Source: Paenibacillus turicensis
GTDB taxonomy: Bacteria; Bacillota; Bacilli; Paenibacillales; Paenibacillaceae
Direction of reading: 5' to 3'
Assembly: GCF_017873435.1 (NCBI RefSeq)
Contig: NZ_JAGGKG010000028.1
Location: 1-47,767 of the forward strand
Length of the DNA stretch: 47,767 nucleotides
Shown: positions 7,071 through 14,813 of the stretch, in pieces
Layout: every line of letters begins with the position of its first letter
Numbering within the stretch: the first letter of the stretch is position 1
Position numbers and translations under genes: made by a program
The notes under the pieces: model-generated
Databases searched by the model: none
Told to the model about the DNA's origin: nothing
The model's input: the letters and a program-made list of their open reading frames with translations, nothing else

Positions 7071-9686
7071 ATGTTAAAAAATAATTCCTTTGTGACACTC
7101 CCACTAGGAACCTTACAGGACTTCCCGATGAATCAAGTACAAATGACGGATACCTATATTTCAAACGCCTTTGACAAGGAATATCGTTATTTAAAAAACT
7201 ATGAGCTAGATCGTCTTTTATCTGCATTTCGTCAAACTCGGGGGTTAGCTCCAAAGGCCGCAAACTATCCTGGCTGGGAAAATACTGAAATCCGAGGGCA
7301 TACACTTGGTCACTATATGACCGCTATTGCACAAGCTTATCTAAACAGTCATGATTCAGAATTTCTAGACAAAATCAATTACATTCTAGATGATTTAGAG
7401 ATATGTCAATTTGAAAGCGGATACTTATCTGCTTTTCCTGAACAGTTATTTGATAATGTAGAAAATAAGCAGCCCGCTTGGGTACCATGGTATACGATGC
7501 ACAAAATTATCGCAGGACTTGGTGCCATCTACAAAGTAACTCAGCATGCTACAGCTTATAAGATCGTCAGTCAGCTTGGCGATTGGGTATACAACCGATC
7601 TTCGGCTTGGTCACCCGAAGTACATCAGCAGGTGTTATCTGTAGAGTATGGCGGCATGAACGACTGCTTATATGAGCTATATAAAATCACAAAAAATGAA
7701 AATCATCTATTTGCAGCACATCAATTTGATGAATTAACGTTGTTTGAGCCAATATCAGGGGGCAAAGATATTTTAAAAGGCAAACATGCCAACACCACCA
7801 TCCCTAAATTCCTTGGTGCATTAAATCGCTATCTTGTACTTGGGGAAAGCGAAGTTTTTTACTTACAATCCGTGATAAAATTTTGGGATATGGTCGTTCA
7901 TCATCACAGTTATATTACAGGCGGGAACAGTGAATGGGAGCATTTTGGCGAGCCAGATATTTTAGATGCAGAACGCTCTAACTTTACGGCAGAAACGTGT
8001 AACACCTACAACATGCTTAAACTAACGAAGGAGCTATTCAAATTAACAGGTGAGGTTAAATACGCCGATTTTTACGAAAATACATTTATGAATGCGATCC
8101 TCTCCTCACAGCATCCACATTCAGGCATGACAATGTATTTTCAACCGATGGCAACTGGCTATTTTAAGGTGTATAGCTCTGCATTTGAGCACTTTTGGTG
8201 CTGTACAGGAACGGGCATGGAGAGCTTTACGAAGCTAAATGACAGCATTTATTTTTATGATGATAAAAATATTTATGTGAACCAATATATTAGCTCCATC
8301 GTTGAATCTCCAGAACATGGCGTAAAGCTGGAGCAGGTGTCGGCACTTCCTATACAGGATATCACCACCTTCCGTATCACCTTGTTACCTAATACAAAAA
8401 GTGGAGATGGAGATAAAAGTAAAAGTGAAAGTGCCTCCTTTGCACTACGCCTACGGTTACCAGATTGGCTTGCAGGTCAAGCACACGTTACGGTAAATGG
8501 TGAATTGTATTCCTATAAAATTGAAAATAACTATGCTGTTTTAACACATCCTTGGCAAAATGGAGATGAAATCTGTATTCAATTGCCTATGAAGGTAACT
8601 TATCATTCATTACCTGATGCCCCCCATGTGTTAGGCTTCAAATATGGGCCAATCGTGCTTAGTGCAGCATTAGGCACAGCAGATATGAGTCAATCTGCCA
8701 CTGGGGTGAATGTCAGTGTTCCCACTAAAAATATGCTTGTCAAGGACTTTATAACACCTACACAAGCTACTGTCGAGGAATGGCTTAGCAATTTTGATCA
8801 AAATTTTGTACGTGTTAGTGAAGACTTGGTCTTTGAATTGCGGGGTACAGACGAGGATGCTAAACTTCAATTTACACCCCATTACAAACAGCATGAGCAG
8901 CGTTATGGCATCTACTGGAATTTTGTAGGTAAGGATTCCGCAGAGCTACAAGCACATATTTTACAAAGCAAGCAAAACCAGACGATTGCAGAGGCTACGA
9001 TCGACAGCCTGCCAGTCGGAAATGATCAATATGAGCTAGAGCACCATGTACAGGGTGAAAATACAACCGTAACTGTATGGGACGGCTATACGGGAAGAGA
9101 AGCGGAAAATGGGGGCTGGTTTAGCTACCGTATGAAGGTGCTTGCAAATCAACCAAACTATTTAGCTGTCACTTATTTCTCTGGAAATAATGGTAAGGAA
9201 ATTGAAATTTATGTTGATGATACTCTTATTGTTTCAGAAACATTAATGACTGAGCAAACACGAGCATTTTATGTTAAACGTTATTTGATTCCCACTGAAT
9301 TAACCTCTGACGTTAACGAGATTGTCGTTCGGTTTGTGATGCCAAATAAGCGAAATGGCATTTATGATATTTTACGGGTGATGGATAGCTATAGTGAGCA
9401 AGCACAGCTTAAGCATTTATCCTTTAACACAGGGGTATGGTCTACCGCATTTGACCCTGCTCAGCATGAATACACGTTAACACTCCCTTCTGACCAAACA
9501 GAGGTGAGTATGTTAGCAACACCCGCTCATAAAAATGCACTACTATATGTCAATAACATTTTAATTGATGATACCCAAGCAAGAACGATGACGTTAACCA
9601 AGTCGATGACTAAGCTTGATATTTTAGTGAAGGCAGAGAATGTAAGTTATACTGAGGAATATAAAATCAACATACAGTTCACATGA
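7071..9686 (+). CDS. GH127/GH146-type beta-L-arabinofuranosidase with C-terminal beta-sandwich
   Basis: The 871-residue protein matches the glycoside hydrolase family of Bifidobacterium HypBA1. The zinc and nucleophile set is visible: Glu308-Thr-Cys310 (AETCNTYN) and the pair Cys377-Cys378 (HFWCCTGTGMESF), the last cysteine pair holding the catalytic nucleophile in that family. An (alpha/alpha)6 barrel region (about 60-440) is followed by beta domains, and the end (about 780-870: LSFNTGVWSTAFDPAQHEYTL) resembles a cadherin-like beta-sandwich. No signal peptide is seen, so it probably acts on imported arabinosides. ATG 7071 is chosen because AAAGGAG precedes it; a GTG 24 codons upstream lacks a binding site. 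The AraC gene follows. Confidence 0.85.
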   Translation: MLKNNSFVTLPLGTLQDFPMNQVQMTDTYISNAFDKEYRYLKNYELDRLLSAFRQTRGLAPKAANYPGWENTEIRGHTLGHYMTAIAQAYLNSHDSEFLDKINYILDDLEICQFESGYLSAFPEQLFDNVENKQPAWVPWYTMHKIIAGLGAIYKVTQHATAYKIVSQLGDWVYNRSSAWSPEVHQQVLSVEYGGMNDCLYELYKITKNENHLFAAHQFDELTLFEPISGGKDILKGKHANTTIPKFLGALNRYLVLGESEVFYLQSVIKFWDMVVHHHSYITGGNSEWEHFGEPDILDAERSNFTAETCNTYNMLKLTKELFKLTGEVKYADFYENTFMNAILSSQHPHSGMTMYFQPMATGYFKVYSSAFEHFWCCTGTGMESFTKLNDSIYFYDDKNIYVNQYISSIVESPEHGVKLEQVSALPIQDITTFRITLLPNTKSGDGDKSKSESASFALRLRLPDWLAGQAHVTVNGELYSYKIENNYAVLTHPWQNGDEICIQLPMKVTYHSLPDAPHVLGFKYGPIVLSAALGTADMSQSATGVNVSVPTKNMLVKDFITPTQATVEEWLSNFDQNFVRVSEDLVFELRGTDEDAKLQFTPHYKQHEQRYGIYWNFVGKDSAELQAHILQSKQNQTIAEATIDSLPVGNDQYELEHHVQGENTTVTVWDGYTGREAENGGWFSYRMKVLANQPNYLAVTYFSGNNGKEIEIYVDDTLIVSETLMTEQTRAFYVKRYLIPTELTSDVNEIVVRFVMPNKRNGIYDILRVMDSYSEQAQLKHLSFNTGVWSTAFDPAQHEYTLTLPSDQTEVSMLATPAHKNALLYVNNILIDDTQARTMTLTKSMTKLDILVKAENVSYTEEYKINIQFT

Positions 9687-9820
9687 AGTTAATATGAGTC
9701 TAATTATATTAATTATAAATCTAGTTATTTTAGCTATGAAGTTCGTTATAATGAGAGCATAAGTAAACCTAAGTCTGCAAAGTAAAAGTATAATGGGTGG
9801 AAAGTGAGGGAGCAACCTAC

Positions 9821-10717
9821 ATGACTGCATATCGTATCATGGTGAGCAAGCCTGTCAAGATGGAGATCACAGGGAAATTTGTTGCTCCATCTGAAGATTG
9901 GAAGCATATGAATCGAATTCTTTTTGATTATGAGCTAGTCGTAGTCACAAAAGGAACGTTATATATGTCCAATGGAGAGCAGCAATTTCTGGTTAGCCAT
10001 GGCGAATATTTGCTGTTGCCCCCTCTCTCCCCCCAATATGGATATAAATCATCAGATTGCAGCTTTTATTGGCTTCATTTTTCAACGGAGCATGGTGTAC
10101 AAGCAATCAATTTATCTACATCTACTAGCAATATAAAATTAACTGGGGATACTTCTGCTTTAAGTCATGCAGATGCTGGGGAAATTGTAATTCCACAATA
10201 CGGGAAGCTAGCAAGTGTGGAAAAGATGATTGTCCTAATGAAGCAGCTTCAGGATTGCGTTCGGGAGTACAATGAGCAGACCTTAAATGATTACATGACC
10301 ACCACCATTTTATGTGAATTAAATAATCAAGTCTGGGCGTTATCTAAGGAGCACAATCAACGTAGTCAACGTAAGCAGGATCAGCTTTACAATGACATCG
10401 TGGATTATATTAAATGGAGTCGCAGCGAACCTCTAAAGGTTTCACAAATCGCGCAGCATTTCAATTATAATGAAAAATATTTATCCCAACTGTTCCGTCA
10501 AAAGTCTGGTATCACTTTAAAGCAATATATGCTAGAGCAAAAAATGGAGCTAGCTAAGTTTTTATTAACAGACACGAATCAAAATATTAATGAAATTGCA
10601 GCACAGCTTGGTTACACAGATAGCCATAATTTTATGAAATCCTTTAAAAAAATAGTAGGCTTAACACCTACTGAGTTTCGTAATGCTTATGCAAAAAGAT
10701 TACTTTTTTATGAGTAA
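9821..10717 (+). CDS. AraC family transcriptional regulator
   Basis: The protein has 298 residues. The N-terminal half is a cupin-type sensor (GEYLLLPPLSPQYGYKSS; FYWLHFS). The C-terminal hundred residues hold the two helix-turn-helix units of AraC proteins, ending NINEIAAQLGYTDSHNFMKSFKKIVGLTPTEFR. It lies 134 bases behind the arabinofuranosidase gene in the same direction and most likely activates it in response to a sugar. The ATG is preferred over a GTG eight codons earlier because GAGGGAG sits at proper spacing. Confidence 0.88.
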   Translation: MTAYRIMVSKPVKMEITGKFVAPSEDWKHMNRILFDYELVVVTKGTLYMSNGEQQFLVSHGEYLLLPPLSPQYGYKSSDCSFYWLHFSTEHGVQAINLSTSTSNIKLTGDTSALSHADAGEIVIPQYGKLASVEKMIVLMKQLQDCVREYNEQTLNDYMTTTILCELNNQVWALSKEHNQRSQRKQDQLYNDIVDYIKWSRSEPLKVSQIAQHFNYNEKYLSQLFRQKSGITLKQYMLEQKMELAKFLLTDTNQNINEIAAQLGYTDSHNFMKSFKKIVGLTPTEFRNAYAKRLLFYE

Positions 10718-10743
10718 AATCTTATAGGGCGTTTTTCCGATGA

Positions 10744-12039
10744 TTATTTTTTAGTATATCCCCATAATGACATCTTACCATCCGCCGCTTGCTCTAAAGT
10801 ATAGGGTGTTCTTTGATCACAATCTATTCTTAGAAATTGATGGTTACCAATTGGAATGATAGGGATTTGCAGTTCATTATTAAATCGGTTTAATGACCAT
10901 TTACCGTTAGAGTGCCTTAATTCAAGCTTGCCCTCAATATATACCCCTTCATATGTAGCGATTTCTTCTTCTGTTAAAGAGACTTCCTTATGCTCTAATG
11001 GTTTTTCTGTTGAACCTGTAAATATTAAATCGCAAAGTGCACTTGCCATCTTATATTGATTTCCAAAGCTAGTATTAGACAAAATAATAATACTTAAATC
11101 GTCATCAAAGCCATGCAGCATATACGTCATTACCCCAATAAAATCACCGCCATGAGCATAACATAAGTGATGATGAAATTGCTGTTTCTCTAGTCCATAG
11201 CAATAGCCATTTAGATTTTCACCTAAATAGAATTCATACCCCTGATGAGAGAGTAGCTTTTGTTGCAACAAGCATTGATTCCATTTATACAAGTCTTGGC
11301 AATTAGAGACAATCCCTGCTGCGCCGATGCTAAATCTTTCATTGCTATATTGCGCTTTTACTACACCAGTCCACTCATATTCGTACGGGAATGCTCTATT
11401 TTTAATGACATTCGTTCCTGTATCCACATAAGTATTAGTCATGCCAAGTGGTTTGAATATGTTGCCATCTAGATATTGATCAAAGCTTTGCCCACTCACA
11501 TACTCTACAATCCATGCTAATACGTTATAACCAGCATTATTATATTCATACTTACAACCAGGTTCAAAAGCTAGCGGTCTATCGATAAATTCATCAAAAT
11601 ATTGCTGTTTCACATAAGTATTTCGGTTGTACACTCCAAAAAAGTCTTCTTCAAAATTATAAGATTGAGATAGTCCAGAAGAATGGCTTAACAGGTGATG
11701 GATCGTTATCCTGCTATCTATGGCTAAGTTAGGAGGAAGATAGTTGTTAGCAGAACTATGAAGGTCTAACTTTCCCTGATCCCATAACTGCATAATCGCA
11801 AAAGCCGTAAATTGCTTCGTGATTGATGCTAAACTAAAATTTGTATTTATCGTGTTGGGGACCTCGAATTCATAACATGCCATGCCCGATGCAGTTTCTA
11901 ATAAAACCTCGCCTTCCTTAACAATATAAATTACACCTGAGAAATCCCACCTTGCGATATAATCCTTTACATATTGCGCAAGCAAATGCTTAGTGGTTTC
12001 CGTTTCAAACCCTCCCTTCGAATAAAAAAGCCTATTCAT
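10744..12039 (-). CDS. Serine hydrolase, beta-lactamase/PBP-like (S12)
   Basis: The 431-residue protein carries the S12/class C fold signatures: Ser72-Ile-Thr-Lys75 (LASITKQF) as nucleophile motif, YEYNNAGYNVLAWIV as the Tyr-x-Asn motif, and a later CYAHGGDFIG replacing KTG. A C-terminal beta-rich domain of about 100 residues follows (KPLEHKEVSLTEEEIATYEGVY), as in EstB-like peptidases and esterases. There is no signal peptide. It converges on the AraC gene with 26 bases between. It is clearly different from the three tandem serine hydrolases at 30-34 kb. Confidence 0.85.
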   Translation of the reverse strand: MNRLFYSKGGFETETTKHLLAQYVKDYIARWDFSGVIYIVKEGEVLLETASGMACYEFEVPNTINTNFSLASITKQFTAFAIMQLWDQGKLDLHSSANNYLPPNLAIDSRITIHHLLSHSSGLSQSYNFEEDFFGVYNRNTYVKQQYFDEFIDRPLAFEPGCKYEYNNAGYNVLAWIVEYVSGQSFDQYLDGNIFKPLGMTNTYVDTGTNVIKNRAFPYEYEWTGVVKAQYSNERFSIGAAGIVSNCQDLYKWNQCLLQQKLLSHQGYEFYLGENLNGYCYGLEKQQFHHHLCYAHGGDFIGVMTYMLHGFDDDLSIIILSNTSFGNQYKMASALCDLIFTGSTEKPLEHKEVSLTEEEIATYEGVYIEGKLELRHSNGKWSLNRFNNELQIPIIPIGNHQFLRIDCDQRTPYTLEQAADGKMSLWGYTKK

Positions 12040-12135
12040 CTTCTTTATTATGAACAGACCTTACATTGTAATCAACAAATATTAGATTAACATGAAATTA
12101 TAATAGTACATTTATTTAATCTCATCTAGGCAACG

Positions 12136-12282
12136 CCGTTAGATTTGAGACAATCGCAACCAAAAAGACCACAGGAAGATAAAATAGAAGTCACATTCCG
12201 CTATGCTTATCTGCTTTCATTTCCTAAAATACCAGTACAGAATATTAATGAATTTCATATCGCTTATGAGAAAGGAGTTTGA
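12136..12282 (+). pseudogene. C-terminal gene fragment, unidentified
   Basis: An open frame of 48 codons without a start encodes a coherent protein end (EDKIEVTFRYAYLLSF, then NEFHIAYEKGV and a stop). Upstream frames are closed, so the 5' part seems to be lost. I do not recognise the family. Confidence 0.3.
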
Positions 12283-12285
12283 ATC

Positions 12286-12405
12286 ATGAGCACTACACGC
12301 AAAAAATCAGCAATGTCCACGTTCTTTAATTCTCTTAGCATTTTATTCTACCCTTTCCAGCGAATGACAAAAAGAGCCTACATGAATGTAGACTCTATGT
12401 TATAA
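12286..12405 (+). CDS. Possible 39-aa protein, unknown
   Basis: AAAGGAG lies eight bases before ATG, followed by 39 codons: a short basic start (STTRKKSAM) and an aromatic middle (FFNSLSILFYPFQRM). It directly follows the preceding fragment as if in an old operon. Its last codons overlap the toxin promoter. It may be a truncated gene. Confidence 0.3.
   Translation: MSTTRKKSAMSTFFNSLSILFYPFQRMTKRAYMNVDSML
12374..12395 (-). terminator. Hairpin with T run on minus strand
   Basis: GAGTCTACAT and ATGTAGGCTC pair around a two-base loop and are followed on the minus strand by TTTTTG. It could stop transcripts that read through the thiM-tenA and antitoxin region. Confidence 0.5.
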
Positions 12406-12457
12406 TTTAGCTTGTACAACACACCTTGAGTGGGTGCGGTTTCCTCCAGGAAGGAGG
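12401..12457 (+). promoter_or_regulatory. Toxin promoter -10 and SD-masking leader
   Basis: TATAAT (12401-12406) lies about 60 bases upstream of the toxin start; the -35 is weak. In the leader CCTCC (12443-12447) can pair with the ribosome binding site GGAGG (12453-12457) around five bases. CTTGAGTGGG (12425-12434) is perfectly complementary to CCCACTCAAG (12615-12624) in the 3' part of the same transcript, so 5'-3' pairing may keep the mRNA silent. Confidence 0.5.
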
Positions 12458-12465
12458 TGTACCGT

Positions 12466-12549
12466 ATGAGCTTCTCTTTTTCCGATGTCATTATGTTTGC
12501 AGCTTTTATTATTGCACTTTTAACATATATTGATAGAAAAAAGAAGTGA
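12466..12549 (+). CDS. Type I toxin, TxpA/Fst/holin-like small membrane peptide
   Basis: The 27-residue peptide has a short polar start, one membrane helix (VIMFAAFIIALLTYI) and a basic tail (DRKKK), the build of the Fst/TxpA/BsrG and putative holin-like toxin family that inserts in the cell membrane. AAGGAGG lies eight bases before ATG. A convergent antisense RNA overlaps its 3' end, and toxin and antitoxin terminators are both visible. This matches Gram-positive type I systems, which often sit in prophages; a phage gene remnant lies just downstream. Confidence 0.82.
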   Translation: MSFSFSDVIMFAAFIIALLTYIDRKKK

Positions 12550-12665
12550 CCCACTCCAAGGTTGACAGCCTGTGGGTCACTTCTTCATGATCTAAAACTT
12601 TCATGGAGGATAACCCCACTCAAGTTGTTTGTACAGAGGACGGTTGGCTGACCGTCCTTATTTCT
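12535..12665 (-). ncRNA. Antisense antitoxin RNA of the type I toxin
   Basis: Predicted RNA of about 130 bases starting near 12665 from the promoter at 12672-12700. It ends in a hairpin (AAGTGACCCAC pairing with GTGGGTCACTT) followed on the minus strand by CTTTTTT. It overlaps the toxin stop codon and the 3' untranslated region, the layout of RatA and SR4. Confidence 0.7.
12638..12661 (+). terminator. Toxin mRNA terminator
   Basis: GGACGGT (12638-12644) pairs with ACCGTCC (12651-12657) around six bases, followed by TTATTTCT. It also forms the 5' stem of the antisense RNA. Confidence 0.7.
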
Positions 12666-12671
12666 ATTCTT

Positions 12672-12700
12672 ATCTTAACACAATGGATTTTAATCCTCAA
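12672..12700 (-). promoter_or_regulatory. Antitoxin RNA promoter
   Basis: On the minus strand TTGAGG (12695-12700), exactly 17 bases, TAAGAT (12672-12677). Both boxes are close to the sigma-A consensus and stronger than the toxin promoter, as expected for an antitoxin in excess. Confidence 0.65.
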
Positions 12701-12892
12701 TCCATTACTACTTGCATTGTGCATCTACAATTAACAATTTCTCCAGCTTCCCCATTTGGATCATCTTCCCCCGTCGAAGCTTGATTGCTTATCTCTTGTA
12801 CTAGCAGTGCTCTTTCCGATGGTGTTCTTCGTGCTTCAATTGCCTTTTCCAAATCACATTTTGGACCTGTCCTTTGATCTAGTCCTTCTAAT
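12697..12892 (-). pseudogene. Remnant of a phage minor head (SPP1 gp7 / MuF-like) protein
   Basis: About 64 residues remain after the tenA stop codon: GLDQRTGPKCDLEKAI, then DDPNGEAGEIVNCRCTM. The DxRTxxxC start and the final DPxGxAxExxNCRC motif are typical of the C-terminal domain of phage head morphogenesis proteins. No start codon or N-terminal part is present. Its stop codon lies inside the -35 of the antitoxin promoter, suggesting the toxin locus and this fragment arrived together with a prophage. Confidence 0.45.
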
Positions 12893-13570
12893 TTATAACT
12901 TATACGATAATTCAGTTTTATAAGCCATATCCCAAAATAAATATTCAAACTGAACACTCGCAACAAATATATCTTCGATTTTTTGACGGTGCTCCTCTGA
13001 CTTATTTGCTACTAAGGCATCTAACGTATCAAACATCCATAAAAATGTTTCGTCAAATTCTTCGTTAGCGTAATTATCGATCCATGATTTATAGTAATTT
13101 TGTTCAAGTTGATCAGAATACGTTAGTTTTAAACGCTGGGCGAAGTCTGCATATGTCCATGCACAAGGCAGGATCGTAGCAATAATTTCATCTACACCCC
13201 CACTTTGACCCACGGCTAACATATTTGCCGTATAGGTCTGATTGTACAATGATGGCTTAGTGTCTGTGATATGCGCTGGGGAAAGACCAAAGTCAGCCAT
13301 ATATTTACGATGCAAAGCCAATTCGTCATTTAAAATACTATATTGAATCGTACTAAATTTAGTCATCAAAGATTCATCCGTTGATTTTAGCGCCCCTAAC
13401 GCAAATACCTTCGCATATTGGAGCAGGTAATGATAATCTTGAACCAAATAAAACTCAAACTTACTTTTATCAAGAATACCTTGTCCTAGCTCCTGTACAA
13501 AGGGATGATAGTAGCAGTCCTCCCATATTCCTAATGCTTTTTCTTTTAGACCTTTTGAAAATGAATTCAT
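12893..13570 (-). CDS. tenA: Thiaminase II / aminopyrimidine aminohydrolase TenA
   Basis: The 225-residue protein has the TenA helical fold and its key residues: Asp45 (VQDYHYL), Cys136 (LPCAWTYADFA) as nucleophile and Glu209 (VQFEYLFWDMAY). It hydrolyses 4-amino-5-aminomethyl-2-methylpyrimidine to the hydroxymethyl form used for thiamine synthesis, a salvage route for degraded thiamine. The start is ATG behind GGAGG. It follows thiM by 35 bases and shares its TPP riboswitch. Confidence 0.93.
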   Translation of the reverse strand: MNSFSKGLKEKALGIWEDCYYHPFVQELGQGILDKSKFEFYLVQDYHYLLQYAKVFALGALKSTDESLMTKFSTIQYSILNDELALHRKYMADFGLSPAHITDTKPSLYNQTYTANMLAVGQSGGVDEIIATILPCAWTYADFAQRLKLTYSDQLEQNYYKSWIDNYANEEFDETFLWMFDTLDALVANKSEEHRQKIEDIFVASVQFEYLFWDMAYKTELSYKL

Positions 13571-13605
13571 CGTTTTCCTCCACATTCAAATGTTGTAGGT
13601 AATAA

Positions 13606-14421
13606 TTACAAAAATCTAGCTTTTTGTTCTAAAGCTTGGGCATCCATTTTACTAACTGCATCATGTAGTGCCATATGAAAGCTACCATTCCCTATATGTC
13701 CCGCGGCTTCATGCGCAATTTCACCTGCAATCCCCATAGTTAACAATGCTGCAACAGTCGCGTCAAAAGGCTGCTTAGGGTTAGCACCACAAAAGGAAGC
13801 GATAAGCGAAGAACACATACAGCCTGTTCCAGTCAAATTGGATAACATCGGGTGTCCATTTTTAATGCCAACGACTTGTTCTCCATCTGACACAATATCT
13901 ATTGCGCCTGTAATTGCAACCACACACTTTAGCTTCAAAGCAACCTTTTTGGCAATAGCGATCGCATCATCCAAATTGTTAGTATTCGCTTCTGCGGCAT
14001 CTACACCTTTTGTCCCTGAGTGTAAGTGTGCAAAATACTTAATTTCAGAAATATTTCCGCGTAACACATCAATGTTAAGCTCATCAACTAGCTGTAATGC
14101 CGTATCATTTCTTAAGCGTGAAGCCCCTACACCAACGGGATCAAGTACAATTGGAGTCCCCACACTATTTGCCTTCTTGCCCGCCTTTTTCATCGAATAA
14201 ATCGTTCTAAAATGAAGTGTCCCCATATTCAGTAGTAAAGCTGAAGAAATACCTACAATATCCTCCACCTCATCCGATGAATCCGCCATCACAGGCGAAG
14301 CACCAATTGCCAACGTGATATTGGCACAATCATTGACAGTTACATAATTCGTGATGTGATGAATCAATGGCTTGGTATCTCTAACTTTATTAATTAAGTG
14401 ATAGGTTTCATTACTCAACAA
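13606..14421 (-). CDS. thiM: Hydroxyethylthiazole kinase ThiM
   Basis: The 271-residue protein matches ThiM over its length: PLIHHITNYVTVNDCAN at 18-34, GASPVMADS, the ribokinase-like VLDPVGVGASRLR motif, and LTGTGCMCSSLIASF with the anion-hole GTGC near residue 200. It phosphorylates 4-methyl-5-(2-hydroxyethyl)thiazole. Two adjacent TTG codons (14421 and 14418) are possible starts behind AGGAGG. First gene of the riboswitch-controlled thiM-tenA operon. No thiD or thiE lies in the window. Confidence 0.95.
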   Translation of the reverse strand: MLSNETYHLINKVRDTKPLIHHITNYVTVNDCANITLAIGASPVMADSSDEVEDIVGISSALLLNMGTLHFRTIYSMKKAGKKANSVGTPIVLDPVGVGASRLRNDTALQLVDELNIDVLRGNISEIKYFAHLHSGTKGVDAAEANTNNLDDAIAIAKKVALKLKCVVAITGAIDIVSDGEQVVGIKNGHPMLSNLTGTGCMCSSLIASFCGANPKQPFDATVAALLTMGIAGEIAHEAAGHIGNGSFHMALHDAVSKMDAQALEQKARFL

Positions 14422-14491
14422 AAAAACCTCCTAGTAATTTTTGTAATCAAAATAGCTCAAGCCTAAAAAAACTAACATGACTAACAAAACT

Positions 14492-14558
14492 AAAAAAAGC
14501 GCTCACCTATGGTAAGCCCCTTTTCGAAAAAAGATTGCTTACGCTAAGACAAGCGCTC
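14492..14558 (-). terminator. Riboswitch-linked terminator
   Basis: Outer AGCGCT and inner GTAAGC arms pair with GCTTAC and GAGCGC and are followed on the minus strand by TTTTTTTT. It lies between the TPP aptamer and thiM and is probably its expression platform. Confidence 0.8.
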
Positions 14559-14580
14559 TGAACAGCCACAAAATAAACAG

Positions 14581-14658
14581 ATGCTTCCCTACGCCGGTCT
14601 TAACCAACAGGTTCAAAGGGTCAGGTTTTACCTTCTCAACGCTACAGCGTCCCCCCGC
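14581..14658 (-). promoter_or_regulatory. TPP riboswitch (THI element)
   Basis: The minus strand shows the THI-box landmarks in order: GCGGGGGG, GTTGAGA, ACCCTTTGAACCTG and GGTTAAGACCGGCGTAGGGA. With the terminator downstream it should shut off thiM-tenA when thiamine pyrophosphate is plentiful. A candidate promoter (TTGATA, 17 bases, TATTGT) lies upstream. Confidence 0.95.
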
Positions 14659-14813
14659 AAAAATTTGTATGAAATTAAAATCCTAGTTAACACAATATCC
14701 TAATTCTATCTAAATATCAATATTTTACCTCAATATTCTTTTTGGTATATTAGAGATAGATGGATATTTTTCCATTTATTATAATTTCATAATAATGATA
14801 GGAGGATACACAA

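Noticed and set aside
12136..12405. Fragment and 39-residue ORF as one functional gene
   Set aside because: They are in separate frames with a good ribosome site between them, and the first has no start codon.
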